This document shows, piece after piece, positions 1-6,778 of a stretch of DNA of 7,900 nucleotides. The stretch is from Opitutia bacterium (GTDB lineage Bacteria > Verrucomicrobiota > Verrucomicrobiia > Opitutales > Coraliomargaritaceae). The stretch spans positions 6,829 through 14,728 of the forward strand of contig DOCS01000190.1 in the NCBI GenBank assembly GCA_003503355.1. The letters run 5' to 3'. The position numbers and the translations under genes are program-made. Position 1 is the stretch's first letter. Every line of letters starts with the position of its first letter. A model generated the notes under the pieces. That model searched no databases. It saw nothing but the letters and a program-made list of their open reading frames with translations, and had not been told where the DNA came from.

Positions 1-442
1 GCGGTAGCCCTTGTGCGACAGAAACAAACCGCGCCCAGTGGTAGGATGCAAAATGTAGCGCGGCCGCGACAGCGGTTGCGACGCCCTGCCCACTTAGCAA
101 TCAACGCCGATCACAACCGCGGTAGCCCTTGTGCGACAGAAACAAACCGCGCTCGATGGTAGGATGCAAAATGTAGCGCGGCCGCGACAGCGGTTGCGAC
201 GCCCTGCCGACGCAGCAATCAACGCCGATCACAACCGCGCTCGATGGTAGGATGCAAAATGTAGCGCGGCCGCGACAGCGGTTGCGACGCCCTGCCCACT
301 TAGCAATCAACGCCGATCACAACCGCGGTAGCCCTTGTGCGACAGAAACAAACCGCGCCCGATGGTAGGATGCAAAATGTAGCGCGGCCGCGACAGCGGT
401 TGCGACGCCCTGCCCACTCAGCAATCAACGCCGATCACAACC
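1..442 (+). repeat. Tandem array of 118-bp units with GTAG hairpins
   Basis: Four consecutive units are visible: 1-118, 119-236, 237-324 (30 bp shorter) and 325-442. A degenerate stub of the unit start follows at about 443-465, sharing GTGCGACA. The units are almost identical and vary mainly at two spots, the bases before GGTAGGATGC and the bases around CCCACTTAGCAATC. Each unit holds GTAG and then a 9-bp stem CGCGGCCGC/GCGGTTGCG with a GACA loop and two G-T wobbles; the GTAG-hairpins lie at 55-80, 173-198, 261-286 and 379-404 and are identical. Each contains a NotI site. GTAG followed by an imperfect palindrome is the known design of REP elements mobilised by RAYT (TnpA-REP) transposases; assigning this array to that class is inference. 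The array may continue left of the window. Reading frames inside it are by-products of the repetition. Confidence 0.93.
237..324 (+). repeat. Third repeat unit with a clean 30-bp deletion
   Basis: This unit is 88 bp rather than 118 bp. It lacks the first 30 bp of the full unit (GCGGTAGCCC to AACAAACC) and otherwise matches its neighbours. In full units the missing piece is bounded by short direct repeats (AACCGCG at the unit junction and AACCGCG 30 bp further on), so slippage or recombination between them explains the exact deletion. Its CGCTCGATGG variant is shared with unit 2, while its CCCACTTAG variant is shared with unit 1. Confidence 0.85.
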
Positions 443-507
443 GCGATCGCCGCCGTGCGACAACAATTGAAAAAACGGCCCTCAGCCCTTCCCGCTTGCA
501 CACAAGA

Positions 508-537
508 AAGCCCCCGGGACAAAATCCACGGAGGCTT
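508..537 (-). terminator. Terminator-like hairpin behind tRNA-Gly
   Basis: On the minus strand AAGCCTCCG pairs with CGGGGGCTT to give a 9-bp stem with a 12-base loop, five bases after the CCA end of the tRNA. It is followed by the weak T-rich stretch TCTTGTGTG. The stem is continuous only in RNA from the minus strand, where a U-G wobble forms; on the plus strand the same position is a C-A mismatch. This polarity fits a terminator for the tRNA. The weak U-tract keeps the call tentative. Confidence 0.5.
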
Positions 538-618
<81 letters not shown>

Positions 619-636
619 TTCTTGGAAGATGACGCA

Positions 637-665
637 GACAATTTCAATTTTGCTGACGCTGTCAA
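637..665 (-). promoter_or_regulatory. Probable promoter of tRNA-Gly
   Basis: On the minus strand there is a perfect -35 hexamer TTGACA (660-665). At 16-17 bases spacing the -10 region is only a weak match (AATTGT or ATTGTC, 637-643). Transcription would begin near 630, about 12 bases before the mature 5' end of the tRNA, a plausible leader for a tRNA gene. The surrounding DNA is AT-rich. Confidence 0.45.
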
Positions 666-755
666 TGCGTTTTTAAAAGAATGTTCTATTTTTTAAGGCA
701 ATTGCCAAGACAGGTTCGTACCACGCAGCCAGCAACCGCAGCGACACACCTTAAA

Positions 756-769
756 GGCATTTGTATGCC
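756..769 (-). terminator. Small hairpin after the yyaL-like gene
   Basis: On the minus strand, six bases after the stop codon, GGCAT-ACAA-ATGCC forms a 5-bp stem with a 4-base loop, followed by TTTAAGG. The position fits a terminator for the gene ending at 776, but the stem is short and the T-run is only three bases. It may instead be a simple mRNA-end hairpin. Confidence 0.3.
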
Positions 770-775
770 AAGACG

Positions 776-2797
776 TTACAGTACTTCGATCACCTCGGAA
801 AGGTCGCTTGTCGGCGGCAGACACTGCGTGCCGACACACACTTGATAATCCGCCGATTGATGGTCAGCACCGATCTGAATGAACGTGCGCCGCCACGGCG
901 CCTTGGCCAAGGCATCACGCAAGGCATGCAGCGACATGCCGGCTTTAACCTTAATCACTGCAATGCCGATGGCATGCGTGCTGGCGGCCTCGAGCGCATG
1001 CGCCACTCCAGCTGCAACCTTCTGCGCATAATCGGCAAACGCGGGCAGCGTGGAGCGTAACGCTTGGTCGTAGCGCCCTTCGCCGGTCAGCGCATAGAGC
1101 CCGGAAAGCGCGTGCAACAGCACGGCGTTGCCGGATGGCGTGGCGTTGTCGAACCACTCCTTGCGGCGCGCGACAGGCGTCTCGGTATCTGCTGCGGTAA
1201 AGAAAAAGCCCGCGGCGTGCGGATCTTCAAAATAGCTTAACGCACTCTCGACACAGGCCTGCGCCCGTTCGAGATAGGTGGCCGATGCGCCGGGCTCCAA
1301 CCAGTCAATCTTGGATGCGATAGCCAAGAACGCCTCTGCCGCCAGCGCATAGTCGTGCAAGAAGCCGTCGACCCGCGCACCGACACCTTCGTAATACACC
1401 GCCTTCAAGCGCAGTGCGCCGTCCACTGTTTCGGTCAGTTCGTTCCAAATAAAATCGGCCGCCTTGCGTGCGCGCTGCAGCCATTCGGGGCGGTTGAAAT
1501 AAAATCCGGCATCCGCCATCGAACGAATCAACATCCCATTCCAAGCGGTGCTGATTTTGGTATCCTTGCCGGGCGGCACACGATTCGCTTCCCGATACGC
1601 CAGCAACTGCTGACGGGCGGCCGCGAGCTTTTCACGCACGGCGAAGTCGGCATCAACCAATGCGGGGTTTGAATTGCCATGCTCAAAGTTGCCCTCGGCG
1701 GTGATATTATAAGCGGCACGGATTTCACGCGCAGCCTCAGTCGGCCCGAGCACGCTATCGATCTGCTCAGGCGTCCAGACATAGTAGCGCCCTTCCTCGC
1801 CTTCGCTATCCGCGTCGAGCGCGGCATAAAACCCACCACCCTCGGCACTCATCTCACGCTCTAGCCAGCCGATGGTTTCTTCGACCACCGCCGCATACAG
1901 TGGGTCTTGGTTCGCCAACCAACCACGACTGTAGGCATCGATCAACAAGGCATTATCGTAGAGCATCTTCTCGAAATGCGGGATCAACCAATGCGGATCG
2001 ACGCTGTAGCGGGCAAAGCCGCCACCAAATTGATCAAACAGTCCGCCATGCGCCATCGCACGCAGCGTGGTGTGGCTGACGGCATCGATACGTTCAGCCA
2101 GCTCAGGCTCCGCTTCCACCGCCGCACTGCGACGCACGGAGCGCAAAAAGTCCAACGTCATCGCTTGCGGAAATTTAGGTGCGCCGCCAAAGCCGCCGTA
2201 TTGATCATCGTGATTCCCGCAAATCCCATGAGCAGCCGCGACCAAGCTCGCGTTATCCCAAACACCACTCGCACCGCCGGTGCTGGCGGCCTGCGTCGAT
2301 GCCATGATGTTCTTCTGAATCGACTCTGCGTTATCAATCAACTCGGCCTTCGAGCGCTTGTAGTGGTCGGAAATGCGCATTAATACCTGCGGCCATGGGA
2401 TCAAGCCGTGCCCGCGGTCTTCGGGTGGAAAATACGTGCCGCCAAAAAACGGCCGCCCGTCGGGCAGGCAAAACACGTTCAATGGCCAGCCCCCCTGCTG
2501 CTGGATCATCTGCACCGCTTCCATGTAAACTTGGTCGACGTCGGGGCGTTCTTCGCGATCGACCTTCACGCAAATGAAGTGCTGGTTCATCAGCTTGGCA
2601 ATGTAGTCACTCTCGAAACTTTCATGCGCCATGACATGGCACCAATGGCAGGCCGAGTAGCCAATCGAGATCAACAAGGGCTTTCCGGACGCTTCCGCTG
2701 CGGCCAAAGCTTCCTCCCCCCACGGATACCAATCCACCGGATTCTCTGCGTGCTGTTGTAGATATAGGCTATTTTCGTTGGATAGACGGTTTGGCAT
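776..2797 (-). CDS. YyaL/SSP411-type thioredoxin-domain protein (DUF255)
   Basis: This 673-residue protein matches the YyaL / spermatogenesis-associated protein 20 family over its whole length. Residues 1 to about 165 form the thioredoxin-like DUF255 domain: NPVDWYPWG at 19-27, the redox-type motif CHWC at 50-53, and DREERPDVD at 80-88. The rest is the alpha/alpha-barrel domain related to N-acylglucosamine 2-epimerases and glycoside hydrolases, with the conserved blocks [10 protein letters not shown] (201-210), [13 protein letters not shown] (255-267), [10 protein letters not shown] (274-283), [12 protein letters not shown] (328-339) and NATPSGNA (551-558). The C-terminal cysteine pair VCVGTQC (653-659) is also typical. 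The first ATG places [10 protein letters not shown] where family members begin; no Shine-Dalgarno sequence precedes it. No signal peptide is visible, so the protein is probably cytoplasmic. The biochemical function of the family is not well defined. It is divergent from mutL and appears intact. Confidence 0.93.
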   Translation of the reverse strand: MPNRLSNENSLYLQQHAENPVDWYPWGEEALAAAEASGKPLLISIGYSACHWCHVMAHESFESDYIAKLMNQHFICVKVDREERPDVDQVYMEAVQMIQQQGGWPLNVFCLPDGRPFFGGTYFPPEDRGHGLIPWPQVLMRISDHYKRSKAELIDNAESIQKNIMASTQAASTGGASGVWDNASLVAAAHGICGNHDDQYGGFGGAPKFPQAMTLDFLRSVRRSAAVEAEPELAERIDAVSHTTLRAMAHGGLFDQFGGGFARYSVDPHWLIPHFEKMLYDNALLIDAYSRGWLANQDPLYAAVVEETIGWLEREMSAEGGGFYAALDADSEGEEGRYYVWTPEQIDSVLGPTEAAREIRAAYNITAEGNFEHGNSNPALVDADFAVREKLAAARQQLLAYREANRVPPGKDTKISTAWNGMLIRSMADAGFYFNRPEWLQRARKAADFIWNELTETVDGALRLKAVYYEGVGARVDGFLHDYALAAEAFLAIASKIDWLEPGASATYLERAQACVESALSYFEDPHAAGFFFTAADTETPVARRKEWFDNATPSGNAVLLHALSGLYALTGEGRYDQALRSTLPAFADYAQKVAAGVAHALEAASTHAIGIAVIKVKAGMSLHALRDALAKAPWRRTFIQIGADHQSADYQVCVGTQCLPPTSDLSEVIEVL

Positions 2798-2827
2798 GTT
2801 GCTACTTTTTAATTATTTAAGGAGCCC

Positions 2828-2883
2828 ACTGCGCAGTCGCACGGAGCCTGAATGGGCACGAAATTAGGCGAGAGCGTGCCTAA
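2828..2883. promoter_or_regulatory. Dyad cluster between divergent yyaL-like gene and mutL
   Basis: Three inverted repeats lie in the divergent intergenic region: the perfect palindrome ACTGCGCAGT (2828-2837); GGCACG-N14-CGTGCC (2855-2880); and TTAGGC-N8-GCCTAA (2864-2883). The last two overlap and cannot form as hairpins at the same time. The position between two divergent start codons suits operator or promoter-region structure. No known binding site is recognised, so a regulatory role is inference only. Confidence 0.35.
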
Positions 2884-2929
2884 GTAAACTCGTTTATGGA
2901 TAAATTGTTTTGCAGCGTGGCGCTCCTGC

Positions 2930-2956
2930 TTCACACAATGCGGTCTTTTCTATAAT
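2930..2956 (+). promoter_or_regulatory. Candidate promoter abutting the mutL start codon
   Basis: A perfect TATAAT (2951-2956) lies one base before the mutL ATG, with TTCACA (2930-2935), one mismatch from TTGACA, 15 bases upstream. The spacing is shorter than the optimal 17. The predicted transcription start, near 2963, would fall inside the mutL reading frame and leave out the ATG. This may therefore be a chance match, or a promoter for a shorter product. Confidence 0.3.
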
Positions 2957-2957
2957 C

Positions 2958-4979
2958 ATGCCTTCGATTCGAATATTGCCCGACCGGGTTGCCAACCAAA
3001 TCGCCGCTGGCGAGGTCATCGAACGTCCGGTCGCGGTCGTCAAAGAATTGGTCGAAAACAGTATCGATGCCGGAGCGACACGCATCGAGGTCGAATTTCG
3101 CAACGGCGGCAAATCCTACATTCGTATCGAGGACAACGGCAAAGGCATGTCGCCGGACGAAGCACTGCTCTCACTCGAGCGCCACGCCACCAGCAAAATT
3201 CGCGAGGCGGCCGATTTGAACGAGGTCTGCAGCTTCGGCTTTCGCGGCGAAGCGCTGCCGTCGATTGCATCGGTCTCGAAATTCACCCTGCGCACACGCA
3301 CCCAGGAGTGGGACCACGGCACCGAAATCCTGATCAATGGCGGCAAGTTGATCGACAAGAAGGATTGTGGCATGCCGGTCGGCACGGTGATTGAGGTCGC
3401 TCACTTGTTTAACTCCGTGCCCGCCCGCCGCAAGTTCCTCAAAACGGACCCGACGGAAACCGCACACATCACTTATAACACGCGCCTGTTCGCCGTGGCA
3501 CACCCGAACATCGCCTTTCGGGTGCTGGAAAACGGCCGCACCGTGTTTCAATCGCCTGCCTGCGACAACCTGCGCGACCGCATCGCCGAGATCTGGGGAC
3601 GCAGCTTGGCCGACGATTTGATTCCGGTCGATGTAACCGATGCCGCCACCGGCTACCGACTCACGGGGCTGACCGCAAAACCCGGCGTCGGACGTGCCAC
3701 GCGCCGCGAACTCGTCACCTTGGTAAATCGACGACCGATCGACAGCCGTACGCTTGGTTTTGCGGTACTCGACGCCTATCACGGCCGCATCCAAAAGGGA
3801 CGCTACCCGCCCGCCTTTCTATTTCTTGAGATTCACCCCCACGAAGTGGATGTCAATGTGCACCCTGCCAAACGCGAAGTGCGCTTCCGCGATGACAGTG
3901 CGATTCGCCGTTTCGTGTTGAACGCAATCACCGAAACCCTCGCCGCTAGTCGGGAAGATGTGATCGCTCAGCCAGACACACCCACCGAACCGCCTCAAGC
4001 CGTAGCACCTGAGCTGGAGCCCAAGCCAACTCCGTCAATCGCCCCCCCAGCCCCCGCCATCGCACCGGTAAGCATCGAACCGACTCAACCCCAGCCTGCG
4101 GTTGTTCCCACCACCACGGCACAAACCACGGCGCCCCAACCGAGCCCCAGAGCGACCCCCAAAGCGAGTGTCAGCGCGACTCCTCAACCGAGTGTCAGCG
4201 CGACTCCTCAACCGAGCCCCAGCGCGACTCCCAAACCGAATACCAGCGCGACTCCAAAACCGAGTACCAGCGCGACCCCCAAAGCGAGCGTCAGCGCGAC
4301 TCCTCAACCGAGTGTCAGCGCGACTCACAAACCGAGTACCAGCGCGACTCCACAACCGAGGCCCGCGGCACCCGCCCACAGCGAAGCTGCTGCCAGCACC
4401 ACGCCTGCCTGGCGCTTCATCACCCTTTTAAAGAAGCGTTACGCCCTGTTCGACACACCGCGCGGACTGGTCATGCTGCACCTGCGCCATGCCGATCAAC
4501 GCGTGCGCTTCGAACGAATCAGTCGACAATTCAACGACGAAGCACCCTCCAGCCAACGGCTACTGATTCCGCAGCCGCTCGAGTTCGAACCGCTTGCCTC
4601 GGAGGCGCTCAAGGCGCAGCTGAAACGACTGAACACACAGGGCTTTGAAGTTTCAGAGTTCGGACGTCATTTCTACCGCATCGAAGCGGTGCCGACCTGG
4701 CTCTCGCCCGAACAGGCCGAAGCCTTTATCCGCGACCTCGTCGACCTGGCACGCCAGCGCGGCGGCATGCGCAAGGAAAGTCCCCTCAGCTCGGAAGCAG
4801 TGGCACGCCTCGCGGTCGACGGCAGCTACCGCCGCAGCGATTCGCTCACGGCACCCGCCGTCGAACAGCTCGCCAAAGATCTGCTCGCCTGCGAAACACC
4901 CCACACCTCGCCATTTGGCAAGCCCACTTTCAGCGAGGTCAGCTGGAGCGAATGGACACGCCGCTTCGGAGGCGACTGA
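2958..4979 (+). CDS. mutL: DNA mismatch repair protein MutL, nuclease-motif-less
   Basis: MutL couples mismatch recognition by MutS to strand removal. The 673-residue protein has an intact GHKL ATPase half: [12 protein letters not shown] (13-24), catalytic Glu30 and Asn34 in KELVENS, DNGKG (59-63), FGFRGEAL (93-100), LVNRRPID (255-262) and [12 protein letters not shown] (299-310). Residues about 335-483 are a Pro/Ala/Ser/Thr linker with nine 8-residue repeats. The C-terminal dimerisation domain starts near 484 and keeps a clamp-binding-like QRLLIP (533-538). The endonuclease motifs are altered: DQHA-x2-E is replaced by LRHADQR (509-515), ACR by AVD (619-621), and CPHGRP by SPFGKP (651-656). 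The ATG at 2958 fits the family N-terminus ([14 protein letters not shown]); no Shine-Dalgarno sequence precedes it, and an upstream TTG at 2910 would add 16 residues outside the family. It probably shares a transcript with the amidase-like gene 55 bp downstream. Confidence 0.96.
   Translation: MPSIRILPDRVANQIAAGEVIERPVAVVKELVENSIDAGATRIEVEFRNGGKSYIRIEDNGKGMSPDEALLSLERHATSKIREAADLNEVCSFGFRGEALPSIASVSKFTLRTRTQEWDHGTEILINGGKLIDKKDCGMPVGTVIEVAHLFNSVPARRKFLKTDPTETAHITYNTRLFAVAHPNIAFRVLENGRTVFQSPACDNLRDRIAEIWGRSLADDLIPVDVTDAATGYRLTGLTAKPGVGRATRRELVTLVNRRPIDSRTLGFAVLDAYHGRIQKGRYPPAFLFLEIHPHEVDVNVHPAKREVRFRDDSAIRRFVLNAITETLAASREDVIAQPDTPTEPPQAVAPELEPKPTPSIAPPAPAIAPVSIEPTQPQPAVVPTTTAQTTAPQPSPRATPKASVSATPQPSVSATPQPSPSATPKPNTSATPKPSTSATPKASVSATPQPSVSATHKPSTSATPQPRPAAPAHSEAAASTTPAWRFITLLKKRYALFDTPRGLVMLHLRHADQRVRFERISRQFNDEAPSSQRLLIPQPLEFEPLASEALKAQLKRLNTQGFEVSEFGRHFYRIEAVPTWLSPEQAEAFIRDLVDLARQRGGMRKESPLSSEAVARLAVDGSYRRSDSLTAPAVEQLAKDLLACETPHTSPFGKPTFSEVSWSEWTRRFGGD
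4152..4367 (+). repeat. Nine 24-bp tandem repeats in the mutL linker
   Basis: Nine in-frame 24-bp units encode the 8-residue pattern A-T-P-(K/Q)-(P/A)-S-x-S, residues 399-470 of MutL. A tenth, degenerate unit precedes them at 4128-4151 (TAPQPSPR). Units begin GCGAC and differ by a few bases; units 2 and 7 are identical, and units 1 and 6 differ at a single base, hinting at duplication of a multi-unit block. The unit length is a multiple of three, so copy-number change keeps the frame. The other strand also lacks stops here, but only as a shadow of the repeat. Confidence 0.95.
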
Positions 4980-5034
4980 TTTCAGACCGGCGTATCCACT
5001 GACCACTACGCTCGAGAACACCGAACCAACAAGC

Positions 5035-6333
5035 ATGGCAACCACTCGGCTCAATTTCCAACAATGGCACGCGCTCGCCCAACAATCGCCGGAGGGCGTG
5101 GTCGATCAGTTTTTGGCCAAGCTACAACAGCTCCCGGAGGTGGAGCGTCGGACATGGATTGCCGCCACCCCATCCAGGGATGAGCTGCTGCAAGGGCTCA
5201 ACAACGCATTGAGCGCAGAGGACCTGCCGCTGACCGGCGTGCCCTATGCACTGCAGGATCTGTTCGATGTCTACGACCTGCCAACCGCTTGCGGCGCGCC
5301 TTTTACCGAGCTCTTTGACCTGCCGCTGGACGACTCAAGCCGCCTGTACGAAAAACTAACCTCCTTGGGAGCCTGTTTGTTTGCCAAAACAGTACCGTCC
5401 GAATTTGGCATCGATCCACAAGGGCGCAACCCAACTTACGGCAACTGCACGCATCCAGCCAACCAGGCGTTCGTCTGTGGTGGTGGCGCCGGAGCAGCTG
5501 CGCGCGCAGTCAGTGCCGGGCTCGTGCCTCTCGCATTCGGACTCGACACCGCTGGCGGCATCCGCATCCCCGCCGCGTTTCACGGCCTGTTTGGATTCCG
5601 GATGGACAACAACCACTACGCCCGCGAAGGCGTCTTTCCGATGATGCCGTCGATCGAATCGGTCGGCTGGATCAACCACTGCATTGAAGACTTACTCACC
5701 ACATTTCGCGCATTCTACCCCGTCGCCGACGACCACCAATGCGAAGCCCCGCGCGGCTACTTACTCAGCGGGCTCGGCAGCAAACTGTCGAACGAGGTCA
5801 ACGCAGGCCTTTGCGGCATCGCTCGCGAACTAAATATCGACGAAGACCCGCAGCTCGGCACGCAACTGCGCCAGACGCTCAGTAAAGCCGCAGCGGCCTA
5901 CCAAACACTCGAAGCCCGCGAATTGCATGCCATTCATCAATACTGGCTCGAAGAGTACCGCGACCACTACGACCCTGCCGTGCTCGAACGGATCGAACGC
6001 GGGCTGCATTGTCCGCCGGCCGAGGCCGAAGCATGCGCACAGATTCAACAACACACCTGCATCGCCTTCAGCGAGTTCTTCGAACGCTACGATTATCTGC
6101 TCTTACCGATTTGCCCAGAGCCGACCCCCGACCAGTCGGCATGGAGCGACGCCCTGGAAAGCGCCACCATGCAGCTGATCGCCCCCGCCAGCCTCGCCTT
6201 CCTACCCACGCTAATTCTGCCATTCAGCTGCGCCGATGGCCGTCATAGTGCGGTACAAATCATCCTCAGCCCACGCAAGCTGCACATTGTGCCGGAACTG
6301 CTCGCACAGCTCACCGGCCACTATTCAGATTAG
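5035..6333 (+). CDS. Amidase-signature protein without catalytic triad
   Basis: This 432-residue protein has the fold signatures of the amidase signature family (GatA, AtzE, FAAH relatives): LTGVPYALQDLFDV (66-79), PTYGNCTHPANQ (133-144), the glycine-rich loop CGGGAGAAA (148-156) and GLDTAGGIRIPAAFHGLFGFR-type block (169-189). In active members the triad is Lys in GVPxxxKD, cis-Ser in GGSSGG and the Ser nucleophile in DTGGSIRIP. Here these positions are Gln74, Gly151 (followed by Ala152) and Gly175, so amide hydrolysis by the known mechanism is not expected. Length and fold motifs are otherwise kept and no frame break is seen, which suggests a maintained pseudoenzyme with a binding or regulatory role (inference). 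The ATG at 5035 was chosen because the frame upstream overlaps mutL out of frame and lacks family similarity. No Shine-Dalgarno sequence is visible. It follows mutL after 55 bp with no evident terminator. Confidence 0.88.
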   Translation: MATTRLNFQQWHALAQQSPEGVVDQFLAKLQQLPEVERRTWIAATPSRDELLQGLNNALSAEDLPLTGVPYALQDLFDVYDLPTACGAPFTELFDLPLDDSSRLYEKLTSLGACLFAKTVPSEFGIDPQGRNPTYGNCTHPANQAFVCGGGAGAAARAVSAGLVPLAFGLDTAGGIRIPAAFHGLFGFRMDNNHYAREGVFPMMPSIESVGWINHCIEDLLTTFRAFYPVADDHQCEAPRGYLLSGLGSKLSNEVNAGLCGIARELNIDEDPQLGTQLRQTLSKAAAAYQTLEARELHAIHQYWLEEYRDHYDPAVLERIERGLHCPPAEAEACAQIQQHTCIAFSEFFERYDYLLLPICPEPTPDQSAWSDALESATMQLIAPASLAFLPTLILPFSCADGRHSAVQIILSPRKLHIVPELLAQLTGHYSD

Positions 6334-6353
6334 CTGCGCTGCGCTCACCAAAG

Positions 6354-6381
6354 GTAGGGCCTCAGCTCGCTGAGCGCCGCA
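6354..6381 (+). repeat. REP-like GTAG hairpin, copy A
   Basis: GTAG is followed by a stem GGC-CTCAG/CTGAG-GCC with loop CTCG and one bulged C on the 3' arm (stem 6358-6378). It lies 20 bp after the amidase-like stop codon. GTAG plus an imperfect palindrome is the known REP layout. It is the inverted partner of copy B and differs from it in the stem only by paired changes. Confidence 0.75.
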
Positions 6382-6423
6382 AGCGCGCAACCGGCGGCAA
6401 CCGACGTTGACCACCAAGTATTT

Positions 6424-6463
6424 AGTAAGCGTCAGGCAGTAAGAGTAAGTGTCAGGCAATAAA
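6424..6463 (+). repeat. 20-bp direct tandem duplication
   Basis: Two adjacent 20-bp copies, 6424-6443 and 6444-6463, share the core GTCAGGCA and match at 17 of 20 positions. They lie between the two inverted GTAG hairpins. Function is unknown; the setting suggests they belong to the same mobile or repeated unit. Confidence 0.8.
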
Positions 6464-6492
6464 CTAGGCCGTCGCACAGCAAGCGAGACCGA

Positions 6493-6520
6493 TGCGGCGG
6501 CGAGCCAGCTCGCGCCCTAC
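6493..6520 (-). repeat. REP-like GTAG hairpin, copy B
   Basis: On the minus strand GTAG is followed by a stem GGC-GCGAG/CTCGC-GCC with loop CTGG and a bulged C at the same place as in copy A. Over 28 bases the copies agree at 21. Six of the seven differences form three compensated base pairs and the seventh is in the loop. Its inverted orientation to copy A, about 110 bp away, resembles paired REPs (BIME/REPIN layout). Confidence 0.75.
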
Positions 6521-6778
6521 GATTGGCAACCTCTCTGATCCGATGGTTGGAGGGCAATGCGCCGCCATTGCCACACGCGCGAACCACCAGCTCAGAGCTT
6601 CGCGGCTTGGTGATTTTGCGAGAGCACCCGCGCGGTGGATCTTCACGATTGCGCAGCGTAGCGTGCAGATTGATTAAACGCTCATTCTAAGCAGCTCGCC
6701 ATGATCGCTTCCAAATAATACCCCTGACCTGCAACATTGCTCTCATAGCCAGAGCTACGCTTTTATCATGTCCTCATA

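Larger units (their letters stand above)
6334..6778. other. Non-coding intergenic region with repeat elements
   Basis: This 445-bp stretch separates the convergent amidase-like gene (plus) and surface-protein gene (minus). It holds two inverted GTAG-hairpin elements (6354-6381 and 6493-6520) and a 20-bp tandem duplication (6424-6463). The part from about 6525 to 6778 contains only small unconvincing frames and a weak stem GCTCT/AGAGC (6739-6755). No clear terminator with a T-run was found for either flanking gene; the GTAG hairpins may serve as mRNA 3' ends. Confidence 0.7.

Noticed and set aside
1..442. CRISPR array
   Set aside because: The 118-bp unit is repeated almost in full, with no short constant repeat and no unique spacers, and no cas genes are near.
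697..706. Palindrome GGCAATTGCC as a terminator
   Set aside because: It leaves only a 3-bp stem with an AATT loop, and on the minus strand is followed by TTAAAAAA rather than a T-run.
2910..2957. N-terminal extension of MutL from a TTG codon
   Set aside because: The 16 added residues do not match the family, whose members start just before the IRILP-type strand; the ATG at 2958 fits.
4035..4379. Minus-strand Arg/Gly/Ser repeat protein
   Set aside because: It is the antisense shadow of the 24-bp repeats inside mutL.
4645..5034. 130-residue N-terminal extension of the amidase-like protein
   Set aside because: It overlaps mutL out of frame, has the low-complexity look of a shadow frame, and amidase similarity begins after the ATG at 5035.
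6464..6677. Small overlapping frames on both strands (about 60 residues each)
   Set aside because: They overlap hairpin copy B, have no recognisable domain or ribosome-binding site, and are opposite-strand images of each other.
6739..6755. Stem GCTCT/AGAGC as terminator of a convergent gene
   Set aside because: The stem is only 5 bp with a 7-base loop, and the nearest T-run (TTTT) lies several bases further on.
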